Shown here one piece after another: positions 1 to 6,169 of a stretch of DNA of 6,502 nt. The position numbers and the translations under genes are program-made. This DNA comes from Acetobacteraceae bacterium (lineage in GTDB: Bacteria; Pseudomonadota; Alphaproteobacteria; Acetobacterales; Acetobacteraceae): assembly GCA_027323595.1 (NCBI GenBank), contig DAHWBL010000499.1, positions 1 through 6,502 of the forward strand, in the 5' to 3' direction. The notes beneath the pieces are model-generated. The model searched no databases and was not told the origin of the DNA. It saw only the letters and a program-made list of their open reading frames with translations. Positions within the stretch are counted from its first letter, which is position 1. The number at the start of each line of letters is the position of its first letter.

Positions 1-429
1 GCGCCGCCGGTGGCCGCGCTGGCGGTGGCGCTGCTGCTGGTGGTGCAGCCGTGGCTCGCGCATCTGCCGCCGGCCGACTTCGCCGAGGACGGGTTCGTCG
101 CCGGCGAGCAGGCGATGGAGCAGCGGTTCCGCGCCGCGCCGGGACCGATCCTGGCCAACGACATGGTGCTGCTGCTGCGCGCCGGCAAACGGGTGGAGCT
201 GGAGCCCTCGATCTTCGCCGAGCTGGGCGCGACCGGCCATTGGGACAGCGCCTTGCTGATCGGGCTGCTGGACGCGCATGCGTTCGCCATGGTGCAGACC
301 GAGCGTCCGCTGGGCAGCGCGCTGGAATCGTCGCGCTTCACCCCGGCGGTGGCGGCCGCGATCCGGCGCGATTATCCGCGCGTCGAGCGCATCGGCGAGG
401 CGGAACTGCGCAGCCCGGCTTTGGATTGA
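1..429 (+). CDS. GT-C type membrane glycosyltransferase, C-terminal part (5' end outside window)
   Basis: The reading frame is open from the first base and ends at TGA 427-429, giving 142 visible residues. Residues about 1-22 are a hydrophobic membrane span rich in Ala, Val and Leu. About 120 hydrophilic residues follow, which in GT-C (GT39/ArnT-like) proteins would be a C-terminal periplasmic domain. The identification comes from the complete paralog at 1532-3067: both carry GPILA(N/D)DMVLLLRAGK, ELEPSIFAELGA and a WDSA segment in the same order. The GTG at base 10 lies inside the membrane span and is not a credible start. The inferred role is sugar transfer from a polyprenyl-phosphate donor to an envelope acceptor; substrate and acceptor cannot be read. 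Catalytic loops lie upstream of the window. The gene is followed after 54 bp by a GT2 gene on the same strand, so co-transcription is likely. Confidence 0.75.
   Translation, partial: APPVAALAVALLLVVQPWLAHLPPADFAEDGFVAGEQAMEQRFRAAPGPILANDMVLLLRAGKRVELEPSIFAELGATGHWDSALLIGLLDAHAFAMVQTERPLGSALESSRFTPAVAAAIRRDYPRVERIGEAELRSPALD
133..230 (+). repeat. Copy A of a 98-bp near-identical block shared by the two GT-C paralogs
   Basis: Hand alignment with 2759-2856 gives 92 of 98 identical bases without gaps, including a 33-base perfect run. Of the six differences four are synonymous (GGA/GGT, ATC/ATT, GAG/GAA, CTG/CTC) and two change residues (Asn/Asp, Arg/Gln). The sequence on both sides diverges quickly. 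It is a segment of coding sequence in the C-terminal domain, not a mobile element. Confidence 0.85.
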
Positions 430-483
430 CCGGCGCGCGGGGCGGACCCTACATGGTCGCGCAGTCGGTCAGGATCGAGGGTC

Positions 484-1539
484 ATGAGCGTGTCTGATGC
501 GTCGCAGCGGGTCGATGAGCCACGACCGGCGGGGCCGACCGGGCGGGCGTTTTCCGCGCATCCGCCGCTGTTGCTGTATGGCGCGCTGCTGATCCTGTTC
601 GCGCTGGCCCTGTATCTGATCGGCGTGCTGATGGTGGTGCCGCGCCGGCTGTTCGGGCTGGAGCATCTGTTGCGCCCCTTCAACGAGGCGCTGGTGTGGT
701 ACTCCGGCATGCCGATGGTGCTGGGGATCGGGCTGTGTCTGGTCGATCTGTTCATTTTGCTGTCGGGCAAACGCTTCAGCGGCGCGCTGCGCAACGACCC
801 GCTGGCGGAGCGGTCCGTGGTGGTCGCGCTCACCACCTATAACGACGAGGACAGCATCGGCGAGGCGGTGGCGGATTTTCGCGCCCATCCGCTGGTGCGC
901 GCGGTGATCGTGGTCAGCAACAACAGCACCGACCGCACCTTCGAACGCGCCCAGGCGGCCGGCGCGATCACCTTCAACGAGCCGGCGCCGGGCTATGGGC
1001 GGTGCGTGTATCGCTGTCTGAGCGAGGCGCTGGTGCTGGACCGCAGCGAACTGATCGTGCTGTGCGAGGGTGACATGACGTTCCGCGCCGCCGACATCGA
1101 CAAGCTGGTCGCCTATGCGCCGCATGCCGACATCGTCAATGGCACCCGCACGGTGGAGCGGCTGCGCGAATACGAAACCCAGCTTTCCACCTTCATGTTC
1201 TACGGCAATCTGTTCGTCGGCAAATTGCTGGAATTCAAGCATATCGGTCGCGCGACGCTGACCGATGTGGGCACCACCTACAAATTATGCCGGGCCAGCG
1301 CGCTGGAGCGGCTGCTGCCGCTGGTGGACCCGTCGGTCAATCTTGAGTTCAACGCGCATTTCCTCGATCGGGCGCTGGCGCACGGGTTCGACGTGGTGGA
1401 GTGCCCGGTGACGTTTCATCTGCGGGTGGGGCTGAGCAAGGGCGGCAATGTCAATAACGGTCGGGCGCTGGCGGTGGGGATGCGGATGATCCGCGGCATC
1501 GTGTTCGGCTGGCAGGCGCTGGCCCGTCCGGGTGGGTGA
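484..1539 (+). CDS. Membrane-anchored family 2 glycosyltransferase
   Basis: This 351-residue protein has two N-terminal hydrophobic spans (about 28-52 and 75-95) followed by a cytoplasmic GT-A catalytic domain (about 111-315). GT2 features are visible: VALTTYNDEDSIGEAV at the first strand (114-129, nucleotide-sugar site), SNNSTDRT (145-152), an acidic EGDMTF motif (195-200) where a DxD-like metal-binding motif is expected, and TDVGTTYKLCR (260-270). The fold implies an NDP-sugar donor; the acceptor is unknown, possibly a polyprenyl phosphate. The ATG start is supported by purine-rich AGGA/GAGG at 471-480, spaced 3-9 bases upstream. The gene sits between two paralogous GT-C genes and overlaps the second by 8 bases, which suggests one transcript and linked function. 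The spans are N-terminal rather than C-terminal as in GtrB-like enzymes, so equating it with a dolichyl-phosphate-sugar synthase homolog is only a guess. Confidence 0.88.
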   Translation: MSVSDASQRVDEPRPAGPTGRAFSAHPPLLLYGALLILFALALYLIGVLMVVPRRLFGLEHLLRPFNEALVWYSGMPMVLGIGLCLVDLFILLSGKRFSGALRNDPLAERSVVVALTTYNDEDSIGEAVADFRAHPLVRAVIVVSNNSTDRTFERAQAAGAITFNEPAPGYGRCVYRCLSEALVLDRSELIVLCEGDMTFRAADIDKLVAYAPHADIVNGTRTVERLREYETQLSTFMFYGNLFVGKLLEFKHIGRATLTDVGTTYKLCRASALERLLPLVDPSVNLEFNAHFLDRALAHGFDVVECPVTFHLRVGLSKGGNVNNGRALAVGMRMIRGIVFGWQALARPGG

Positions 1540-3067
1540 GCCGGCGCCGACGGCGGTGCCCGCGTCGCGCTCGCGCCTGCCGCTCGCCATCGCCGGGGTC
1601 GCGCTGTTCGCGCTGGCGCTCGCCGGGCTGGCGCTGCGGGCGGGTCTGTTCATCGGGCGCGCGCGGCTGGCGATCGCCTCGCCGTTCGGCATCGATTACG
1701 GCGAGGGCATCGTCTGGCAGCAGGCGCTGCTGATGCATCCGGGGACCATGTATGGCCCGATCGACCGCCTGCCCTACATCGTGTTCCATTATCCGCCGCT
1801 GTATCACCTGGGCGTGCTGGCGCTGGGCTGGCTCACCGGGGCGGATCTGCTGGCCACCGGGCGGGCGATCTCGGTCGGGGCGACCATCCTGATCGCGCTG
1901 ATGGTGGGCGGGCTGGCCTGGCGCAATGCGGGCGGCGGCGCGGTGGCGCGGATGGTGGCGGCGTTGGTCGGCGCGACCGGGCTGTTCGTCTGCTGGCCGA
2001 TCTATCAATGGGCGGTGCTGATGCGGGTGGACATGCTCGCTGCGTTTTTCAGCCTGCTGGGGGTGTGGCTGGGCATCCTCGCACTGCGCCGGCCGGGGCT
2101 GCTGTTCGCCGCGATGGCCTGTTTCGTCGCCGCGATCTTCACCAAGCAGACCGAGCTGGTGGCGCCGGTCGCGGTGCTGGCGGTGCATCTGTGGCGCCGG
2201 CCGGGGCCGACATTTTGGGCGATCGGGTTTGGCGCCGTGCTGGCGCTGGCCGCACTGGGCGCGGTGATGGTGGCGAGCGATGGCGGGTTCGTGCGCCACA
2301 TCATCGGCTACAACATCAACCGCATGGTGCTGTCCAACGCGCTGTTTCTGCTCGGCACCCAGTCCGGCCAGCTCGCCTGGCTGGCGGTGGCGGCGGTGGG
2401 GGTGTGGTGCGCCTGGCCGGGACGGGTGCGCGGGGACGACGTGGCGGCGGAGCGGGCGATCATCGTTCTGCTGCTGGGGCTTAATCTGCCGATGCTGGCC
2501 ACCCTGGGCAAATCCGGCGGCAACGTGAATTATTTCATCGATTTCTACATCGCCGCCGCGCCCTTCGCGGGCATCGCCGCGGCGGCGGCGATGGCGCGGC
2601 TGCTGGCGCCGGGCGACCCGGCAAGGCTTGGCCCGATCGCCGCGCTGGCGATCCCGCTGCTGATCCTGGCGGAACTGAAGCTGGGCTATCTGCCGCCCAA
2701 CATCTTCGCCCGCCCCGAGGTGGTCGCGCGCAACCAGGCGATCCTGGCGCGGTTTGTCGCCGCGCCGGGTCCGATCCTGGCCGACGACATGGTGCTGCTG
2801 CTGCGCGCCGGCAAACAGGTGGAGCTGGAGCCCTCGATTTTCGCCGAACTCGGCGCCAAGGGGCGCTGGGACAGCGCGCGTCTGGCGGCGCTGATCCAGG
2901 CGCGGCATTTCTCCCTGATCCAGACCGACCGGGCGCTGGACCAGGGGATCATGCTGGCGCGCTACACCCCGCAGGTGCGCGCGGCGATCGCGGCGAATTA
3001 TCCGGTCGCCACGCGCTATGAGCGCCGGTTCATCTACAGCCCCGCACCGGACAGGCCCGGCGGGTGA
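1532..3067 (+). CDS. GT-C (GT39/ArnT-like) integral membrane glycosyltransferase
   Basis: A 511-residue protein with a short N-tail, about 10-12 hydrophobic spans (first at 17-41, last near 367-385) and a soluble C-terminal domain (about 388-511). DYGEG (55-59) sits in the first loop after the first span, where GT-C enzymes keep a catalytic acidic residue. RVDMLA (165-170), FTKQTEL (203-209) and SGGNVNYFIDFY (328-339) look like the conserved loop motifs of ArnT/PMT-like families. Such enzymes usually transfer a sugar from a polyprenyl-phosphate donor on the periplasmic side; the actual substrate is unknown. Translation begins at GTG 1532 inside the last codons of the GT2 gene (8-bp overlap) with no clear Shine-Dalgarno, so translational coupling is plausible. 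The C-terminal domain is paralogous to the gene ending at 429. Its stop lies only 6 bp from that of the opposing DUF465 gene. Confidence 0.85.
   Translation: MGEPAPTAVPASRSRLPLAIAGVALFALALAGLALRAGLFIGRARLAIASPFGIDYGEGIVWQQALLMHPGTMYGPIDRLPYIVFHYPPLYHLGVLALGWLTGADLLATGRAISVGATILIALMVGGLAWRNAGGGAVARMVAALVGATGLFVCWPIYQWAVLMRVDMLAAFFSLLGVWLGILALRRPGLLFAAMACFVAAIFTKQTELVAPVAVLAVHLWRRPGPTFWAIGFGAVLALAALGAVMVASDGGFVRHIIGYNINRMVLSNALFLLGTQSGQLAWLAVAAVGVWCAWPGRVRGDDVAAERAIIVLLLGLNLPMLATLGKSGGNVNYFIDFYIAAAPFAGIAAAAAMARLLAPGDPARLGPIAALAIPLLILAELKLGYLPPNIFARPEVVARNQAILARFVAAPGPILADDMVLLLRAGKQVELEPSIFAELGAKGRWDSARLAALIQARHFSLIQTDRALDQGIMLARYTPQVRAAIAANYPVATRYERRFIYSPAPDRPGG
2759..2856 (+). repeat. Copy B of the 98-bp near-identical block shared by the two GT-C paralogs
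   Basis: Partner of 133-230 (92/98 identical, ungapped, same orientation, same reading frame). It encodes about residues 410-441 of the complete GT-C protein, in the presumed periplasmic domain. Direct repeats about 2.6 kb apart flank the GT2 gene and most of this gene, so recombination between them could delete or amplify the unit. Confidence 0.85.
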
Positions 3068-3073
3068 GCGGGG

Positions 3074-3244
3074 TTAACCGCTGGCGCGCAGTCGTTCCAT
3101 TTCCTGTTTCAGCCGCAGTTTCTCCAGTTTCCACTGGGTCAGCACACCGTCATCGGGACGTGGGCGCTGATCCTCCTGCTCGATGCGCTCCTCAAGGCTG
3201 GCATGGCGCTCGGCGAGGGCCTGGATACGCGACTGAAACTTCAT
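3074..3244 (-). CDS. Small DUF465/YdcH-family coiled-coil protein
   Basis: A 56-residue protein reads from ATG (bases 3244-3242) to TAA (3076-3074) on the minus strand. The sequence shows two helices: RIQALAERHASLEERIEQE (about 6-24), a turn with RPRPDD (27-32), then LTQWKLEKLRLKQEMERLRA (35-54). This matches the DUF465 (YdcH-like) pattern of alphaproteobacteria: Leu/charged heptads, an RP-x-PD turn and a K-L-x-L-K second helix. It should form a helical hairpin; the molecular role of the family is not established. The start is supported by a perfect AAGGAGG four bases upstream. It faces away from a second DUF465 gene and converges on the GT-C gene with a 6-bp gap. It could easily be missed because of its length. 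Confidence 0.87.
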   Translation of the reverse strand: MKFQSRIQALAERHASLEERIEQEDQRPRPDDGVLTQWKLEKLRLKQEMERLRASG

Positions 3245-3427
3245 GGTGCCTCCTTCGGTGAACCTCTGGTGACGGCGCCTGGCGGCCGCGGATGACCGCC
3301 GACGCGGGGGGAATCGTAACGCCGGGTCGGGGCAAAAGAAAAGTCAAATCATCGCGGTTGCCTGGCTTCTGCCTCCAGCGGCGCTTTCGTCATGGCCTCG
3401 CACCCCGGCTTCTGCTATCCGGCCCGG
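3245..3427. promoter_or_regulatory. Divergent control region between two DUF465 genes (promoters inferred)
   Basis: This is the longest non-coding stretch in the window and the only place where both the minus-strand DUF465 gene and the DUF465-purE-purK run could start transcription. An A-rich islet at about 3332-3352 stands out in GC-rich DNA, as core promoters often do. On the minus strand it contains TTGACT (3347-3342), a fair -35 hexamer, but the nearest -10-like TACGAT (3318-3313) is 23 bases away, too far for a standard sigma-70 spacer. I see no convincing hexamer pair on the plus strand and no recognisable riboswitch. The role is inferred from gene layout. Confidence 0.45.
3249..3255 (-). 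promoter_or_regulatory. Strong Shine-Dalgarno of the minus-strand DUF465 gene
   Basis: The minus strand reads AAGGAGG followed by CACC and ATG. It is the best ribosome binding site in the window and fixes the start at 3244. Most neighbouring genes have weak or no such site. Confidence 0.85.
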
Positions 3428-3628
3428 ATGCTGAACGACCGTGATTCCCTGCTGCGCAAGCTGCACGAACTGCGCAGCGAACACCGCGACCTCGATACGG
3501 TGATCGCGCGGCTGGGCGCGGGGCCGGTGGACCAGTTGCAGCTGCAGCGGCTGAAGAAGCGCAAGCTGTCCCTGCGCGACGAAATCGCCTGGCTCGAAAG
3601 CCGACTCATTCCGGACAACATCGCATGA
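3428..3628 (+). CDS. DUF465/YdcH-family coiled-coil protein upstream of purE
   Basis: From ATG 3428 this gives 66 residues. The sequence forms two charged Leu-rich helices: [22 protein letters not shown] (about 7-28), a turn GAGPVDQ, then [21 protein letters not shown] (about 36-56). This agrees with the DUF465 family, including the LKKRKL-x-L-[RK]DEI second helix. No biochemical function is established for the family. An in-frame ATG at 3392 would add 12 residues that look unlike the family, so 3428 is preferred, although neither start has a clear Shine-Dalgarno. The stop TGA overlaps the purE ATG (ATGA, 4 bases), so the two are almost certainly co-translated. It is a distant relative, not a recent copy, of the minus-strand DUF465 gene. 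Confidence 0.82.
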   Translation: MLNDRDSLLRKLHELRSEHRDLDTVIARLGAGPVDQLQLQRLKKRKLSLRDEIAWLESRLIPDNIA

Positions 3629-4173
3629 ACACCCAGGCCAGCGGCGGACTGATCATCTCCGGCCCCCAGTCCGCACCGCGTGTGGGCGTGATCATGGGCA
3701 GCCGGTCGGACTGGCAGACCATGCGCCACGCCGCCGAGACGCTGGACGCGCTGGGGGTGGGCCATGAGGTGCGGGTGGTCTCGGCGCATCGCACGCCGGA
3801 TCGGCTGGCCGATTATGCCCGCACCGCGCGCGGCCGGGGGCTGGCGGTGATCATCGCCGGGGCCGGCGGGGCGGCGCATCTGCCGGGCATGTGCGCGGCC
3901 TGGACCAGCCTGCCGGTGCTGGGCGTGCCGGTGGAGAGCCACGCGCTGTCGGGGATGGATAGTCTGCTGTCGATCGTGCAGATGCCGGCGGGGGTGCCGG
4001 TGGGCACGCTGGCGATCGGTCGCGCCGGAGCGGTCAATGCGGCGCTGCTCGCCGCCGCGATCCTGGCCGGCGGCGATGCCGACCTGCTCGCCCGGCTCGA
4101 TGCCTGGCGCACCGCGCAGACCGAGGCGGTGCCGAACAGTGCCGGCGACGACGCGCCGTCGGTGACCGGCTGA
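3625..4173 (+). CDS. purE: N5-carboxyaminoimidazole ribonucleotide mutase (PurE, class I)
   Basis: PurE converts N5-CAIR, made by PurK, to CAIR in de novo purine synthesis in the cytosol. The 182-residue sequence carries the family signature: [13 protein letters not shown] (21-33, phosphate-binding loop), [11 protein letters not shown] (51-61, with the active-site SAHR), [14 protein letters not shown] (76-89), [10 protein letters not shown] (97-106) and [17 protein letters not shown] (116-132). The adjacent purK supports class I (mutase) rather than the class II AIR carboxylase. About 17 residues precede the conserved core and about 20 follow it, so it is slightly longer than the roughly 160-170 residues common in the family. 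The ATG overlaps the preceding DUF465 stop by 4 bases, which supports this start and translational coupling. purK starts within a few bases of its stop. Confidence 0.97.
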   Translation: MNTQASGGLIISGPQSAPRVGVIMGSRSDWQTMRHAAETLDALGVGHEVRVVSAHRTPDRLADYARTARGRGLAVIIAGAGGAAHLPGMCAAWTSLPVLGVPVESHALSGMDSLLSIVQMPAGVPVGTLAIGRAGAVNAALLAAAILAGGDADLLARLDAWRTAQTEAVPNSAGDDAPSVTG

Positions 4174-4174
4174 A

Positions 4175-5380
4175 TTGGCTGTGCCTGTCTGCCTGCCGGC
4201 CGGCGCGCTGGCGCCTGGTGCCACCATCGGCATCGTCGGCGGCGGCCAGCTCGGGCGGATGTCGGCGATGGCGGCCGCGCGGCTGGGCTATCGCTGCCTG
4301 ATCCTCAGCGATGAGCCCGACTGTCCGGCGAGCCATGTGGCGCTGGGCTGCATCGTCGGCGATTACGACAATCCCGACACGCTGCGCGCCTTCGCCGAGG
4401 CGGTGGATGTCATCACCTTCGAGTTCGAGAACGTGTCGGCGCGGGGGCTCGATCTGCTGGCCGCGCTGCGCCCGGTGCGCCCCGGCGCCGCGGTGCTGCG
4501 GATCAGCCAGGATCGGGTGGCGGAGAAATCCTTTCTCAATCAGGCCGGCGCGGCCACCGCGCCCTGGGCCGAGGTGAACGATGCCGCCGGACTGGAGGCG
4601 GCACTCGCGCGGATCGGGCTGCCGGCGATCCTCAAGACCACGCGGCTCGGCTATGACGGCAAGGGCCAGGCGCTGGTGCGCTGCCCCGCCGAGGCCCATG
4701 CGGCGTTGCTGGAGCTTTCTCCCAAGCCATTGATTTTGGAAGGCTTTGTTGATTTCGCCTGCGAGATCAGCGTGATCGTCGCGCGCGGGCTTGATGGCGG
4801 CGCCACCGCGTTCGACGCGGTGGAGAACCGCCATCGCGACCATATTCTGGACCTCACGCTCGCGCCTGCGCCGATCGACCCCGAGATCGCCGCGCGCGCG
4901 CGCGGGCTCGCCCTGCGGGTGGCCGACGCGCTCGATCTGGTCGGGCTGCTGGCGGTGGAGATGTTCGTCACCGCGCAGGGCGAGGTGGTGGTGAACGAGA
5001 TCGCGCCACGGCCGCATAATTCCGGCCATTGGACCATCGATGCCTGCCCGGCCAGCCAGTTCGAGCTGCATATCCGCGCCGTGGCCGGGCTGAAGTTGCC
5101 GACCGCGGGCCGGCATTCCGACGCGGTGATGAAAAATCTGGTGGGGCCGGCCCAGACCGCCCTGTGGCCGGCGATCGTGGCGACCGACGGGCTGATCGGG
5201 CATCTCTACGGCAAGACCGAGGCGCGGCCGGGCCGCAAGATGGGGCATGTCACGCGGCTGTTCCCGCGCGGCGGGCTGCCGGGCGCGTTCGGGATTCGGG
5301 CGGCACTCGGCCCGCTGCTACCGGAGGCGGATCTACCAGACCAGGGAATCGAGCCGGAAGGCGGGGTTGAGCCCGGCTGA
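4175..5380 (+). CDS. purK: N5-carboxyaminoimidazole ribonucleotide synthase (PurK)
   Basis: PurK is an ATP-grasp enzyme that makes N5-CAIR from AIR, ATP and bicarbonate. In order (401-residue numbering): IVGGGQLGRM (20-29), TFEFENV (81-87), DR-x4-K (113-118), KTTRLGYDGKGQ (154-165, ATP-grasp loop), CEISVIVARG (196-205), VEMFV (261-265), VNEIAPRPHNSGHWT (273-287, metal and substrate site), MKNLVG (319-324) and YGKTEARPGRKMGHVT (345-360). All key motifs are present. The start is uncertain: TTG 4175 lies one base past the purE stop and GTG 4181 is two codons later; neither has a clear Shine-Dalgarno, so coupling to purE is likely. The last 16 codons (from 5333) overlap the opposing HAD gene, and that acidic Gly/Pro-rich tail lies beyond the conserved core, probably a run-on to the next stop. 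Confidence 0.96.
   Translation: MAVPVCLPAGALAPGATIGIVGGGQLGRMSAMAAARLGYRCLILSDEPDCPASHVALGCIVGDYDNPDTLRAFAEAVDVITFEFENVSARGLDLLAALRPVRPGAAVLRISQDRVAEKSFLNQAGAATAPWAEVNDAAGLEAALARIGLPAILKTTRLGYDGKGQALVRCPAEAHAALLELSPKPLILEGFVDFACEISVIVARGLDGGATAFDAVENRHRDHILDLTLAPAPIDPEIAARARGLALRVADALDLVGLLAVEMFVTAQGEVVVNEIAPRPHNSGHWTIDACPASQFELHIRAVAGLKLPTAGRHSDAVMKNLVGPAQTALWPAIVATDGLIGHLYGKTEARPGRKMGHVTRLFPRGGLPGAFGIRAALGPLLPEADLPDQGIEPEGGVEPG
5333..5380. other. 48-bp convergent overlap of purK and the HAD hydrolase gene
   Basis: purK (+) stops at TGA 5378-5380 and the HAD gene (-) stops at TAG (5335-5333 on the minus strand), so their 3' ends share 48 bp. The HAD side is a family-like C-terminus ending in LDSLVW; the purK side looks like an unconstrained tail. 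No hairpin-plus-T-run terminator is visible for either gene here. Confidence 0.9.
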
Positions 5381-6169
5381 GGCAGCCTGCGCGGCTGGGT
5401 CGCCGGCGCCGGCATGGATGCCGCCGAGCACCCAGACGGCGTCCACCCCGATCGCGGCGGCGCCGGCGATGTCGGTGCGCAGCGAGTCTCCCACCGCGAC
5501 CACCCGGTCCGGCTTCAGACCCAGCATGTCCAGCACCGGGCGGTAGATCAGCGGGTCCGGCTTGCCGACATCGAGCACCTGGCCGCCGAGCTCGCGATAG
5601 CGCGCGGCGAGCGCGCCGGCGCAGATGATGCGCCGTCCGCCGCGGATCACCTCCAGATCGGGATTGGCGCAGACCATCGCCGCCCCGGCGGCGGCGGCGG
5701 CGCGCAGATCCTGCTCGAACGGCGCGATGTCGGTGGGGTCGCGGGCGTCGTCGGGGCCGGTGTTGAGCACGAAGTCGGCGAGCTCGGGCCGTGCCACCTC
5801 GGACAGATCGAGCCCTTCGAGCAGATTGCGGTCGCGCGGCGGGCCCAGATGCCAGACCCGGCGCCCCAGCGCGGCGAAGCCGGGATGGGTGCGCGCGGCG
5901 AGCAGCTCCCAGGTTGCCTCGCCGGAGGTCATGATGCCCTGGTAAAGCCCCGCACCGATGCCGATGGCGGCCATGCCGGCCGCCGCCGCCGCCGCGCGCC
6001 GGGGCGCGTTGGACAGCAGCACCACCCGCCTGCCCGCCCCTTGCAGCCGGGTGAGCGCGTCGATGGCGCCCGGATAGGGCTGCACGCCGTCATGGATCAC
6101 CCCCCAGATATCCAGGATGAACCCCTCATAGCGGGCCGCCAGCGGGGCGATGCCGTTCAGATGCCGCAT
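5333..6169 (-). CDS. HAD-superfamily class IIA hydrolase (TIGR01459-like)
   Basis: A 278-residue protein from ATG 6169. HAD motifs in order: DIWGVIHDG (20-28, motif I with nucleophile Asp20), VLLSNAPRR (50-58, motif II Ser53), a large cap between motifs II and III as in the class IIA (NagD-like) group, KPDPLIY (203-209, motif III Lys203) and VGDSLRTDIAGA (226-237, motif IV acidic residues for Mg). The residue two after the nucleophile is Trp22 where most HAD phosphatases have the acid/base Asp. As I recall, the gram-negative TIGR01459 family has a DxWGVxHDG-type motif I. The likely activity is a small-molecule phosphatase; the substrate is unknown. The start codon overlaps the pyrD stop (TGATG), with GGAG about 10 bases upstream; GTG 6172 would add one residue. 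It follows pyrD in an apparent operon and overlaps purK at its 3' end. Confidence 0.88.
   Translation of the reverse strand: MRHLNGIAPLAARYEGFILDIWGVIHDGVQPYPGAIDALTRLQGAGRRVVLLSNAPRRAAAAAAGMAAIGIGAGLYQGIMTSGEATWELLAARTHPGFAALGRRVWHLGPPRDRNLLEGLDLSEVARPELADFVLNTGPDDARDPTDIAPFEQDLRAAAAAGAAMVCANPDLEVIRGGRRIICAGALAARYRELGGQVLDVGKPDPLIYRPVLDMLGLKPDRVVAVGDSLRTDIAGAAAIGVDAVWVLGGIHAGAGDPAAQAASAGLNPAFRLDSLVW

Noticed and set aside
1451..2908. A 485-codon open frame on the minus strand across the GT2 end and the GT-C gene
   Set aside because: Its product is Arg/His/Gln-rich low-complexity with no domain, exactly antisense to well-supported membrane protein genes. GC-rich DNA with few stops produces such shadows.
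3067..3082. Small hairpin AGCGG-GGTTAA-CCGCT at the meeting point of the GT-C and DUF465 genes, considered as a terminator
   Set aside because: Only a 5-bp stem, no T-run on either side, and it overlaps both stop regions; too weak to call.
3064..3261. Plus-strand 65-codon open frame after the GT-C gene
   Set aside because: It is the antisense shadow of the DUF465 gene at 3074-3244, which has a strong ribosome site and a family match.
3313..3347. Minus-strand TTGACT and TACGAT as a sigma-70 promoter pair
   Set aside because: The spacer is 23 bases, outside the usual 16-18; kept only as a weak hint within the control region.
4034..5248. A 404-codon open frame on the minus strand opposite purE/purK
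   Set aside because: Antisense to strongly conserved purK; composition is Arg/His/Gln-rich with no recognisable motif.
5960..6002. GCC/GCG-rich run encoding an alanine-rich stretch in the HAD protein
   Set aside because: A simple Ala-rich helix in a GC-rich gene; it stays in frame and shows no periodic unit beyond codon bias.
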